DNA from: Haemonchus contortus
Lineage: Eukaryota > Nematoda > Chromadorea > Rhabditida > Trichostrongylidae
Assembly (NCBI GenBank): GCA_000469685.2
Contig: LS997566.1
Span: forward strand, 1,084,001 to 1,148,000
Length of the DNA: 64,000 nucleotides
Reading direction: 5' to 3'
The notes under the pieces are model-generated. The model ran no database searches and was not told the DNA's origin. It was given only the letters and a program-made list of their open reading frames with translations. The position numbers and the translations under genes were made by a program. Positions 25,561 to 37,079 of the stretch are shown one piece after another; position 1 is the stretch's first letter; every line of letters begins with the position of its first letter.

Positions 25561-27740
25561 GGTAGCGTGGATGTGTATTGGGAACCCAGTGGAGGCAAGG
25601 TGGAGTGCCACTCCACCCTTTCCCATCAGCTACATTTTCACCAACGCTCCTACTCCCTCACCAACTACGTAGTGTAGAATGGTTATTTAAAGCGAGCCGT
25701 CAGAAACTCGCTTTTGTATAGAGTTGATTTCTTACTCGACATAGGTTGGGCGTTCCACAGCTCCTTGTAGATAGCCAAGTAGAAAAAGCTTTCTGCTCCA
25801 CGTAGCTTTTGAAACAGTACTGTGTATCGAATGGGCAATCTACCTGGAAGAATTTTCTGAAGATATTCACCCTATGTAGTATTTAAATTTAAATCGCAAA
25901 AAGCGCAGTCGTTGAACTACTCACCCAAATCTTCATAGGGTATTTATCCTCGTTGGTATCGGCATAGTAGGAATAACATCGAATAGCATGAAGAGGGGTT
26001 ACAGCAGCAATCAGCAAGAAAAGCAGCTGCATTCCTTAAACCGCTAGACCTAATTCCCTTATGTGGGTTATGGTGAAATATAAGCAGGTCATAATAGATG
26101 TCAGAAAAGTGCGATGAATAGATGAAATAACGAAGAGGGGCCATATGGTAGCAGCTTTTCCCATGAAAACGTATTTAATGAGAAATCGTGCCTGTCTGAG
26201 TTGTGATATTTGGCTGTAAAAACTGTTTGAGGCTCATCGAAACACTGATTCGCTAGTCTAGGAGAATGGATATATGTTCAGCAAATCTCTGCCAAGCTTA
26301 TATCTTAGTCAACAATCATTCATAAAGAAAAAATAGTTTGAAAAGTATGACTATAGGATTCGAAAAACGGCTGCCGGTAGGTATTCACGTCCTGACTGCT
26401 GGCACTAGGATTGTTTTCATGGAAGGTGCTCCCATTTTATTCTTGTGATAAGGGTAGACACTCTTGTCTTGCCTTCCCGTAGTAGCTTTCAGTAATGACT
26501 TCAGTTGATCGGCTTTCGGGCATTTTTTCCCATTCGTGCGATCGAATGAATCAGAGTCAAATCAGTTGGAGATAACGACGGAATTTCTCAGCTCTGTCTG
26601 ATAAGTGTTTTATCACTTGGTTGGTACTTATCACTAAAAGAACTGCTAACGGTGAGATCAACAAAGCCGAGGTTGGAGCGTGAGCCCTCTGGATGGTGGT
26701 GGAGCTTGAGAGCTTTGAGAAACCGCCTGAATCAGAACGAGACTGATCTTCGGAAAAGAAAGGAAACGTCACAGCTTAGTTCGACAATTCATCGAGCGAG
26801 TTATGTGTACATCTGCAGGTATGTTCAAAATCTGAGCTGCTTCAGTTGACTAGTCATCAAACCCAAAAAGAGGTAACCAACAACCCTGAAAATGAGGAAG
26901 GCGCCGGAGCTTGGATATTTCGCAGTTTGGCTAGCGTAGCTACCGATATCTGATTGCTGATATTTCGGAAGAACAAGCTGCAGATGTTTTCATTTGGAAC
27001 AGAAGCACAAGAAGTTCTTACTCACGGGGAAAATTCGTCAAAATAGCCTCTATTATGCAGCGTATGCCTGAGCAAAGCTCAATCTCCACTCGTTGGAAAC
27101 CTCGAGAAGCGTCCTTGTAGCCCTTGTTCAGTAAGCTGTAGTATGGGCATAAGAGCTGAGCTCTGAAAGGTTCAGTCAATAGCAAGCGATTCTAGGATAA
27201 ATAACCCAATGTATTCTTGACAGGAAAACAGCGGACATAGTGTATTGCGGCTCATGTTCGTAAGGGCAAAGTGGGAACTCGATGGGAAAAAAGAGGCGGT
27301 GCTCGAAAGGGCTGAATCACACTCGGATAGTCACATGTCTACTGTTTACCCACGGTTTGTGCTCCATACCAATTTCGTGAATCTGAAATGATTATCGATC
27401 AGGTGAGTAAGATGATAGAAGGGAAAAAGTTAGAGTATTCTGATTTTTTGGCTGACCGATTCAGCCGAATTGTACAGATGGGGATACTGCAAGAGCAGCA
27501 TGCGTCAGAAAGCGTCGTTGCGGTCGCATGTTGAAACTATGTATGTAGGTAATCGCATGCGTTCAGAGTTATCATAGAGTGATGGCTCTTTATTTTACGA
27601 ACAACGGGGTACTACGTCTTCTTCTAGAATTCGTGAAAAAGTAATGAAATAGAAGCGTATCAGGGAAAAAATCGACCGACTAGAAGGGCTTAGCATTATT
27701 GCGACACGGAAATTTGGCGGATGGCTGCCTCCACACTCCG
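25561..27740. other. intergenic DNA, no gene seen
   Basis: I see no conserved frame, RNA gene or structured repeat in this stretch. Confidence 0.4.
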
Positions 27741-27946
27741 GCATCTTTCATAGTCCACGACCGGTCGCTTGTGAGATGGGTCCGCGACTGGTCTCCGGTC
27801 GCTAGCGACTGGTCGCTCGACTGATCGCGCGGGACCGTCCACGGCGGCACCCATAACTAGCGCGGCCTCCTCGACCGATCGAGCGACCAGTGGCGCGATC
27901 AGTCGAGCGACCAGCCGCGCGACCGGTCGTGGACTATGAAAGATGC
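27741..27946. repeat. GC-rich palindromic element A
   Basis: Arms gcatctttcatagtccacga and its complement at 27,920-27,946 enclose a centre made of repeated cgaccagt/actggtcg words, so the whole unit folds on itself. It is probably a hairpin MITE. It abuts a second palindrome. Confidence 0.6.
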
Positions 27947-27951
27947 TTCCC

Positions 27952-28102
27952 ACGTCCATCCGTTCAGCCGTCCGTTCAGCGCGTGCTGCGACGGCGGTCA
28001 CGTGCCAACGCTGTCAACACCTTTCTAGAACCGCGGTCGCCGCACGCACGCGATTGCTGTCGCAGCACGCGTTGAACGGACGGACGGACGGACGGACGGA
28101 CG
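27952..28102. repeat. GC-rich palindromic element B with a cgga microsatellite end
   Basis: The left arm cgtccatccgttcagccgtc...cgcgtgctgcgac is answered by gtcgcagcacgcgttgaacg. The right arm has slipped into a short tandem run of ggac (about 28,076-28,102). It lies 5 bp from palindrome A. No coding content. Confidence 0.55.
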
Positions 28103-28969
28103 TCGAAATGTGAAACAGCCAAAGGGTTGTGCATTGCCCAACGATGCCAGTCTATAAGTCGGCTAAGCGTCTTCATGTTAGAACGCACAGGGACACAATC
28201 TGTATTGAGTCGACCCCTGGCTCATCGCGGATAATGTTTCTGGAGAGCGAGACAATCTTCACCTCAAGAATTTTGGATCCTGATTACAGCAAATCTGCGA
28301 CGATTTATCCGTCCCGTATCATCCTTTCTGTGAAGTCATGTCTACTAACTCATTCAAAGTTTAAAAGCAGTGCAAATATGGACCCGTGCATATCAGTGTT
28401 TCATGGAATTACGCTTACTGAGTCATGCTTAAATCTCTCTAAATGTCAAAATTGTGGGTCAGAAGCTGATTATCAGAGGGAGTGTCCGGCGCATCGCAGA
28501 ATATTGAAGAATGACGGAAATGAGAATGATATTCAAGAACTGCGCTAGTTTCAATAGGTTGGCATTACAATATGGTGAACGATTTGCTGAGAATGCTTGG
28601 AAAACAGCTACAGCTCCACCGATGATTAGTGTTGGAAGAACTGCTCAGCAAATGGGTATTCGGTTCTGTTTAAATTGTACGTCGTCTAGTATAAACTCTT
28701 CCAGCGCTGTAGTCTACTTTTAGGCATATGTTTACCCAACTTCGCCGATTGGTGTATGTAAGGTTAATAAATTGTGAGGGAATGAAAGACCGCAAGAAAG
28801 TAAGGGAGGATTAGTGCACATAAGCAGCTATGGGAGCGGGGAGCTTTGCCTTGTTGAGATGGACATTTCGAGAACGAGAGGTCCCTTAAGTTTTGGGTTT
28901 GGGTGTGAAGGGGAACGTCCGTTCCGCACGCCCGTCAAAACTAGGTCACCCCGGTCACTTTGCGGCGGG
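28103..28969. other. no supported gene; one weak open frame
   Basis: An ATG-started frame at 28,144-28,548 (about 134 residues) contains a Cys pair (CQNCGSEADYQREC) but has no family resemblance that I know, no splice context and no continuation. It could be a decayed transposon fragment. Nothing else stands out. Confidence 0.2.
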
Positions 28970-29214
28970 AGCCGGTCGGTTGGCGCGATGGGCGGGGTCG
29001 CCCCGCCCATTTGAGGCGGAGCGACTCCGCCCATCGCGCTGTTCAACTCGTTCAAATCGCGTAATCTTCTGCTCTCCTCTCCTGTATAGATGATAGAAGC
29101 CAATTCGATCATCTATAGAGGAGAGGAGAGCAGAAGATTACGCGATCTGAGATGTGCGCGCTCCTTCTGAGGCCCATTTGAGGCGGCGCGACTCCGCCCA
29201 TCGCGCCAACCGAC
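28970..29214. repeat. nested palindromes with duplicated GC-rich modules
   Basis: A 91-bp near-perfect hairpin (29,056-29,146; arms atcgcgtaatcttctgctct and complement) sits between two direct copies of cccatttgaggcgg...cgactccgcccatcgcgc (about 29,000-29,039 and 29,172-29,205). The outer words gtcggttggcgcgatggg and its complement (about 28,975 and 29,197) pair as well. Likely a composite non-autonomous element. Confidence 0.6.
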
Positions 29215-29637
29215 ATGCACCCCTTTGCGGCGGCACAGCCCACTGAGGTCTCAGGATGACATTACAGTACCACGAAGTGCCAGTGGAGCGAATGATTGCT
29301 TTGGTCCGCGTTATCTTCTCTTTAAGCTAACTGGCGTGGACCAAGCGCAAATCATGGGCCCCACTGACGATTGCAACGTCCGTCAAGTATCGCGGGCTGA
29401 CGCGCCGCATGCGACGGCTGCGGCGTGACCTAGTTACGACGGACGCACGCAACAAAGCGTACCCGTGCGTGGAAGCGATTTAAAATGAATTTTTTTCTGC
29501 ATTTTTTTTTTGCTGATGTATTTCCACGTATACACACCACCTTTATCAGAAAACGTAGTCGGACTTTTCGTTTTCCTCAAGATGCAGAAGTGGAAAGAAC
29601 ATTCGAGCAGCACAGTACCTTTTGTCTAGGGGGGACG

Positions 29638-29881
29638 TGCGATTCGTGCGATTCTGGGCGGGCGCGGCAAATTGTGCGGCGAAATTCGCGATGATTCAAA
29701 CAACTCCGGCGCCTATCACTGGGGCACAAACTTGATGTAGAGTACCTCAGTAGGTTCGGACAATCCTACTAACCTAGTTTACTTCGAATTCGGGCCCCAA
29801 TGATAAACGCTGTAGTCGTCGAAATCGCACCGAATTTCGCCGCGCAAATCGTTGCGCGCACCCAGAATCGCACGAATCGCA
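29638..29881. mobile_element. hairpin MITE, family H, copy 3
   Basis: Ends tgcgattcgtgcgattctgg and complement form the arms. The inner gcgcggcaaattgtgcggcg and the gactmcggcgcctatca core are shared with the copies at 14,715 and 19,964. Non-coding. Confidence 0.72.
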
Positions 29882-31860
29882 ACACACCCTTTGTCTAGCC
29901 GGCTTTGTTGCCGGGTACTGATGGTGCCTCCCATATTTTTAGCAAATTCCTGATGAAATCAAAATGAATACACGATAGCGTCTAGCCGGTTACCAATCGG
30001 AGAACAGTGTGATCACTGCCTCACCTGCCCAGTGTATTCTCATTCTGACGTATGAAGGCCTCGTTCCCCACTTCATTGTAGTTTGGCTACTTGTTTGTCT
30101 GATATCTTCAGCATTTATACTGTAATGGAGCGACTCAGCTGTTTCAAACTAATAGCTGTTTCGATCATTTCTCCATTACTGGTTCAGCATTACATAAACG
30201 ACCTTTTCGGCCGTATGCCAACAATTCCGTATGATGGAAAGACGTATTATCCTTTTAGCTCATCAACAGATATTTGCGTAGGGACAAAGAGATAGGTATT
30301 GTGAATAGCGTTAATGATCAAAACCCTACCAGTTTTGGAGTTGAAGCGGCTCTCTTGACTGAGTTCTGTGAATCATGCACGCCCAACACGGTTCGGTATG
30401 GAATTCAAACGGAGCACCTCAAACAGTTGTTTCATGTACCCACATGAACGGATAGGGACAGGTGAAGGGAAAAAAAACCGTGAACAAATTTCTCATGGAA
30501 TCGAGCTGTGTCCATTTGATCAAGTCAAATAAGTTCTCTTGCATTGCGCAGTCGTGGTCGTAGTTGCAACTGTCCCTAAACCCCTCGCGATTTTCTCCTT
30601 GCTTCCCCATCAGCTGTGTGTTTATCCTTCCCCTGCTCTCGTGTCTGTACAGCCCGATCCGCCCACTTATCCGCTCCCGAACGAACTTTCCTCTCATTGC
30701 AATTTGACGCCGCTCTTGATATATTACATTTTTTTCCTCGTGTGTGGTACTGTTCTACCACTGCGTTATGTGGATTGTATGGTGTTCTTATTACGGACTG
30801 TAGAGGCCTCTTCGCTTAATTCATAGTTTTGAACATTTTACATAATACTGCTAACTATACAGTGTGGGAAGAAAAAGAAGCTGCTTGATACTTTCGATTT
30901 CTTTTGTGTACTCTTCAGTTTTCACTTTTTCTATATCGAAGACACATGCTTTAAATCGATCTTCTTGGACCTATGGGCTCGGATTTTGTCCTATTGCTAC
31001 TATAGTACTTTCCGCATTGCGCTAACAATAAGTAGGAAGAGTGGGATTTTCTGATGTAGCACTTTGTGCTGGTTCGAGGTCTTTTTGTAGGTAAAGCTGG
31101 TCAACCTCTAGTATTCACATTTTTCCTTCCAACTTAGAATAATAGAATAGTCACGTCTTTGATTTTGCAGGATTCTTGGTCAGCTGATGCTGAAATTGTT
31201 TTGGAATTTACTTGTACCACTTTATGATAAGCGCCAATCCGAAACTCTTCAAAAAATGATCGGTAGACAGTTCCCTTCGTAGATTGATCGATAGCAATCC
31301 TGATTTGGCGGTAGTTACTTTTTTCTCAGAATATTGAAGTGCATTTGTTCTGAAAGGTGTAATTCTCAAGGCTTATACGGTCCATCAGTCTAAAGTGACA
31401 ACGAATGCGAGTAAATTGTTAAGCTTAATGGCACAGTTCACAATAAAAACAGTTCCTGGAATACCCCTCAGAATGGACCCAGGGATAGCACGTGGGACAT
31501 TGTCAGGCCGTTAAAACGACCCATTATGGGATGTCCAATACCACCGTGGACGAAGTACACACCCGAAAGTGGCCGTGTTACGACGACCTTGTTAAGGTTG
31601 CACACTTCTCAATGAAGCATTAGGACGCCTACAAATAGTACGCCTATGTGAGAGACATCCAGACGGTAACAGACACGTATTCTCGCACAACCCTTTTTTT
31701 GCTCCTTTGCTGAATCCTTATATTTCTTAGAATCCGCCGATTTTCACGCGCTCTTCACAATTCTTGCATTGTTCTGCGCCGTAACTTCCACCATGTCACT
31801 TGAAATAGGTACCTCATAATGATCATGATCACGGCCTTTAAAAAAGGTATGTGTGGGACG
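29882..31860. other. intergenic DNA, no gene seen
   Basis: A short frame at 30,126-30,295 starts with a hydrophobic stretch but resembles nothing I know. The rest is AT-rich and unstructured. Confidence 0.35.
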
Positions 31861-32165
31861 GGGGCGGAGGTGGTGTAGTGGCAAATGGCGCACTATATCA
31901 CACGCACGGTCAGGGGTTCGAATCCCGGATCGATGCCCGCCTAGGCCAACCAAGCCTTCCATCCCTCCGGGGTCGGTGAATTGGTACCAGACTCGTCTGG
32001 GAGGATAAAAGCACTGACTTGTGCATCGGCTGGCCACCGCAAGTCATTGTATAGACCACATACGCACTCATTACGCCACTACGATTCTGAATGGAAGTCG
32101 AGTGCGGGGGCGCATCCTTCAGACGGGATTGATTAACGCCAGAAACTTTATCCTTTTTATCCTTT
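31861..32165 (+). mobile_element. tRNA-related SINE, best-preserved copy
   Basis: The head carries a pol III A box (TGGTGTAGTGG, 31871-31881) and a perfect B box (GGTTCGAATCC, 31915-31925) within a T-arm-like ggggttcgaatcccg. The acceptor-like ggggcgga can pair with tgcccgcc after it. The unrelated body (ctccggggtcggtg, agactcgtctgggagga, caccgcaagtcattgtatag) is shared with the minus copy at 25,316. The tail has a tttatcctttttatccttta run. Confidence 0.75.
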
Positions 32166-33947
32166 ATGTGTGGGACGGACAACCGTCTGTCGGTCTGCTC
32201 GTGCCTGTCTCGTCGGGTTCCGATGTGCCCAATTGCTCGAGTGCGTCTGTCAACAACCTTGTCGGCACACTAGCTGCTTGAACGCTCTTCATTCAAAAAA
32301 TTTGAAAATAACGTCCACTGAGTGTGGTTCCCGAAATCTTGTTCTGTTATTCTTGGCCCAAGTGCTAATTCTCCTTTACCCACTATTTCACAGCAGCTTA
32401 TCATCGTCTGTGGCAGAGCATGGCGTGGGGATCGTAATCCAGTTTTATAACAGCTCATACCTACGAATCCTCCTAACCCTCGAGGGTAACGGAACTTCTC
32501 CCCGAATTCCTGCGGCTTGCCGCAGCTGTTCCGCGTCGACTCTCCTTATCCTTCCACTGGGAATTTGAATCTTTCCCTTCATAAAGCGCGATCGCGTGCG
32601 GCGAAATGCCGGACCTATCGCTCCACGCCAGTAATTGGTAGATACGTCTACCGGATAAAGGCACGTGGGGAAAATAAGGTGAGGGTATCTAAAAGCAGGA
32701 ACGGCAAACACCGAACAAACTTTATTTCCTTTATCATCATGCCATATACGGCTCTTTCAAAGAGGACCATTACCATTAGAAGGTCTCAGCTCCTATTTTG
32801 GCTGGTATCCATGGTCGACGGAATTTCCCCTTCGCACTTTTTACAAAAAGTCTTTAGAACAAAGAGTTCAGTGCACGAATATCGATCGGGACGTGAAGCC
32901 CGTCTTCACGCAACGTTCAAGTGTCATACAATTTGCTTAACGAGCGTCTCTGAGAACACCGTAGAACACAATCACTCATGACCGTTTCGATGACTAAGCG
33001 CTTTTTGTTTGGACAGAATGTACGAACACAGCTTTACCTCAAAGTTGGTTACTAGAAGGAATAGCCGATTAAATATCGCGGTGCATGTTCTTTTCCAAGG
33101 ATAATCAGTAGGAACTTTATATTTTCGAAGTCTAGAGAACACCGATAGCCACTCCATTTGGCAAACTCATTTGATCATTAAGAGATTAGCTTTTCGGTCA
33201 ATCTTCTTATAATATTCCCAAAATCTTTGCAGTTATTAAAGTCTCTCTAAGCAATAACTGAAAGGCACCATTCACAATGAAAATAGTTATGAGACTACTC
33301 CCTAGAAAGGCCCTGTGATCCACAATGATAGCACAAAGAACCTTATCGGGTAGAAACACAGCCTAGATCGTATTAAGGACCCAAAAGGGGCTTAGATGAC
33401 GTACATACCGAAGGACGGACAGATCTCACAACGTTGTTGAAGCTATGGAAGTTGCACTCTTTTGCACCCACAACGGGCACCCAGGCAGCTTACTGTACTC
33501 TCTTATTTGTACAGCTCGTCCAAAAATCTCCCGAGCAACCTTGTTGCCTCCACAATTCGACCCTTAATTGCCTACTTCCTTGAAGCGTTATAATTCTTTA
33601 AAAAGCTAATTCCGCATTTTCTTCGCCATTTTTGCGCAATCCTGGACTATCACTTCCATAATTCATCCGAAAACTAGTTATCACAAAATCATCGCGAACT
33701 GTGCGTTTAACTTGAAACCAATGCATAACTGATGTGCCAACTTGATCTCGGCCCATCGGTTATCAATTGCCACGGCACTGCGCAGATCACATTTGCTGTT
33801 TTGGTAGCCTTCTTTCGTATTTATCAGAACTTATGCGACCATTTTGGTGTAATTTCCATTTCTTTGCTATATACTTTAGTTTGAACTCATTTGCTGTGTT
33901 TTGCGAGGGTCCACTAATTCGTCATTACCGGATTTTTCTTGGACGAG
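32166..33947. other. intergenic DNA, no gene seen
   Basis: The word gggtaacggaacttctcccc at about 32,485 recurs near 37,520, which suggests a further low-copy repeat. No coding region is supported. Confidence 0.35.
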
Positions 33948-34060
33948 AGTTATGTAGTGGCAAGCGGTGCATGATCAAACACGCATGGGTTGGGAATTTA
34001 ATCCGGCTTGATATCCCCCTGGGCTGACCAGGACTTCCATCTATCATGAGGGATCCCATG
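33948..34060 (+). mobile_element. tRNA-related SINE, degraded third copy
   Basis: It retains agttatgtagtggcaagcgg (A-box region), gggttgggaatttaatccgg (decayed B box) and the start of the body (ctgggctgaccaggacttcc). It stops near 34,060, so it is a 5' fragment. Confidence 0.55.
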
Positions 34061-34164
34061 ATTTTTTTTTGGTAAATCGTTATTCGACATTACGTCTCTG
34101 CCATTGTCACTATCATTTCCCACCTTCAAAATCAATCAGACCAATCAGTGAAAAAGGCTTGAAA

Positions 34165-34242
34165 ATGGGTGAAATGTTTGCACAACGGGGAAGCATTCCA
34201 TTGAGAAATTTGTTCTTCAATTATGAAAAGTCTCCTGAACAG
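34165..34242 (+). other. candidate coding exon (possible 5' exon of the downstream giant gene)
   Basis: An ATG-led frame encodes MGEMFAQRGSIPLRN and ends in a strong donor, CCTGAACAG|gtgagt, after SPEQ. The codon run and donor look real, but I cannot find the next exon in the right phase. The acceptor exon at 39,578 would need one leftover base. It may belong to a first exon of the second gene with a missing middle exon, or it may be chance. Confidence 0.2.
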
Positions 34243-36604
34243 GTGAGTGTTCAGCTTTTCGTTTCCATGAGACGTCGTAGTATAGTTCGACTTGGACTTT
34301 TATGTAGCTACCGCTGTTTGTAGGAAGGAGAATAAAGTGTTTCATAGACCTTACTGTTGAGCACTTTACTTCTCAATCATTACCTCTTCCTTCATTGTCG
34401 TGATCTATGTCTTGTCCCCGTATTTTATGTATTCAGCAAAATCTTGTTGGTGAAATTGTTGCACAAAGTGCTCAAGCGGCTTTCATTCTAAGTGTTCTCA
34501 ACTACATAGGCGCTATCGTTATACTGTGTTTTTGGTCCGGACACGTATTCTAAACTTTCATTTCTTTTTTTCGTCATTTTTTCACACGAAGTTAGTAAGG
34601 TTTTAAAGTCCAATGTAATTTTTGATATTGAATTTTTCTGCTGATCTTATTAAATGCAAGATATTTAGAAAATAAACCTAAGGACCGAAGTATATCTTTT
34701 TTGGTTTGTGGACAGTTGTCTGTGGAAGTATTATGAAGATGTGTTGCGCGTTCGAAACTTCTAGGTGTCCTTTAAATGATGCACATCCAATCGATTACAC
34801 GATATTGCACAGATTTCGAATGCATGTCGTGTCTCACTACGGAGAGACGTACTGTTTTCAGATCAGTGTAATTATGCGGAATAGAGATGTCGAAGCTTTA
34901 CAAAACCATTTCTTTCGAGTTGTTCGTTCTATTCTTTGGTGTTTCTCGCCAGTGTGTGTTTATGTGTTTCACGAGACCTCCCTGAAGATGCGCTCTCCTT
35001 TAGTGAAGTAGCTATCTGTCACGTTGTCAAGAGATTTGGGCCCAGTGCCAGTCTCTTTTGTCTGCCTTTGCTGCCTTTTTATCGGTCGCCGGAGTTGTTT
35101 AATGGGTTTGAATTGCAAGAAGGCCAGGGAGACCTGAAAGGTCTCGTGGACAAATGTTACCATCTTGCAGGTAGAATTGTTAGTTCAGCTTCGGTCGCTA
35201 TATCTGTCACGTTGACTTTAGCTATTGACAATTTCTGTTTTAGAAGTTCCCGCCATCCTGTAATGGTTTGTTATACAAATTTAGTCATTATTTGGATGAC
35301 AAGGTGAGCAGTTTAACCATTTTCTATCTCCAATTACATTTGCATGTGCATGCCGTGTGTGTTTCTCTTCTAAGTCGCTGGTTCATCGAATTTTTACGTG
35401 TTGGCTAAATATCATGTACACAATCGACTGGGATTTTTTTCAGTTGACTCCCAACAAACGCTCTCAAACACTTCGCCCGACGATAAAGGTGACAGCTTTT
35501 AATTGAAAACCTTGTGAAAAGTACCGAAGTGTTCAAAGTAAAAGCATACACTAGTTAATACTGCTGCACCAATGTGGTATACAAAGCTTTTCCGTATTCG
35601 CTATAGCTTTTTGCAGAAACACGCCGGGGGGTTGACTCCAGCATTCGCCATTAGGGTACGGATTCCCAGAAGAACATGCCCAGCTTGATCAGCTGATCCG
35701 GCATTTTCGCGGGTTATTTTCCCCTTAACTGGAGCTACAATCAATTTCCTTAGGATTCTATTTATATTATGTAGGAAAATAAAGAAGTTCAACCACAGGG
35801 AGTATTGCCTCTATTGCTAATCGGGTCTGCTTAATTGTGAGTCTCTTCACAATCAGAGGGAACAATCGGAATGGTCCATGTTGCTTCGCGATTTACAGCG
35901 TGTAGGCCTGGACGGATCAAAGCATACATATCCGCTAAGTGGTTGTGTCAGGGCCACCCGAGAACATTATGCTTCTTATCGACAATTAGTTGGCATGGAG
36001 GTTGCACATTCCGATCCACATTTCTCTGGCTACGCTTAATAATAGACGATAGGCGTGTTATACGTCGGCAGCGATCTGTCACTTTTTTGAACGATGAAGG
36101 AACAAAGCGTTAACTACTGGACTGCAATCGAATTCGAACGTGGCGTTTCCTAGCCACTGTGCCCGTCCCATTGCTAACAGTAAGCCCACGCTCGTTCTCA
36201 GGTCCTTAACGAAATGCACCCACACGGCTTATCAGCCCCCACGTATGAGTTGGTGGGCTGGTAGCTGGAATGGGCCTTGTAGACATGTCAGCTGTCGATA
36301 TTACTTGATTGGACTTGTTGTCTTTTGTTAACTGCGACAAAAACTAGCACTCAGTGAAAACCAATCAGTCAAAACACGTATTGACCCCATCCAGATTCGG
36401 AACACGCACCCATTTGGAAAATAGGCTTCGGCCTACCACCTTTTGGTGATTTTCATAGAAAATAACCCTTTCAAGATGTCGTTCTTGAGTGTTTTGATCA
36501 TTATCACTCTTTTTCACACTCGGTCACAGTTGTTTATGCCTCAAAGCTCGCCCTACGCCATGATGTAAACAATGGCGAGATTTGTTTTAGGATACATCTT
36601 ATTT
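34243..36604. other. intergenic or long-intron DNA, no gene seen
   Basis: Several ag/gt-bounded short frames occur (about 34,860-35,010), but none connects in frame to a neighbour. No repeat was recognised. Confidence 0.3.
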
Positions 36605-37079
36605 GGGTGCTAAGTGGGTTGGGGAGGCCACGCGGGTCGGCAGGCGGCGCGGCACCCTGCGCTTTCTCCAGCGAAATAGTAGTGGGGCTGAGTCTGGGAA
36701 GGAATGGTGGGGTTTTAGTGACGATTCAGAACAAACTAACTCTTGGCACATGTTAATATGCTTGCATATTATGAATACTCTTCTTCTGAGCCGGTAAAAC
36801 CTTTTTTTAAGAAGGAGAGGGGCTCCGGGGTGGGTGAGATGGTTATCTCGTCCAAAAAGCTGAGATGAGACAAAAATTGAACGTTCAATTGGCTCACCCA
36901 CCCCGGAGCCACTCGCCTTCCTAAAATTAGGTAAAAATTACACAGTTAAAATTTAAAAAAAGGTATGAAACGTTTCTAAACACCGTTGCGGGCTCCTTCT
37001 CTACTATCTCGCTGGAGAGAGCGCAGGGTGCCGCGCCGCCTGCCGCGCCGCGTGCCCCCCCCCAACCCACTTAGCACCC
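36605..37079. mobile_element. 475-bp MITE related to the large foldback element
   Basis: Termini gggtgctaagtgggttgggg and complement are flanked by the 6-bp duplication TTATTT (36599-36604 and 37080-37085). The subterminal words cttgcatattatg, ggctccggggtgggtgag and cctaaaattaggt all occur in the same order at the ends of the 15,167-19,658 element. Only one central module replaces the 4-kb foldback core. Non-coding. Confidence 0.85.

Noticed and set aside
28144..28723. Two consecutive frames with a Cys pair (CQNCGSEADYQREC), possibly a small gene
   Set aside because: No recognisable domain, no splice signals linking them, and they sit between palindromic repeats. More likely chance or a decayed element.
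30126..30295. Short frame beginning with a signal-peptide-like stretch
   Set aside because: Only 56 residues, no Cys pattern or neighbour exon, and such frames are common by chance in AT-rich DNA.
31861..31935. A genuine tRNA gene at the SINE head
   Set aside because: A and B boxes are good, but the anticodon arm does not fold convincingly and the same unit recurs with a non-tRNA body, so SINE is the better reading.
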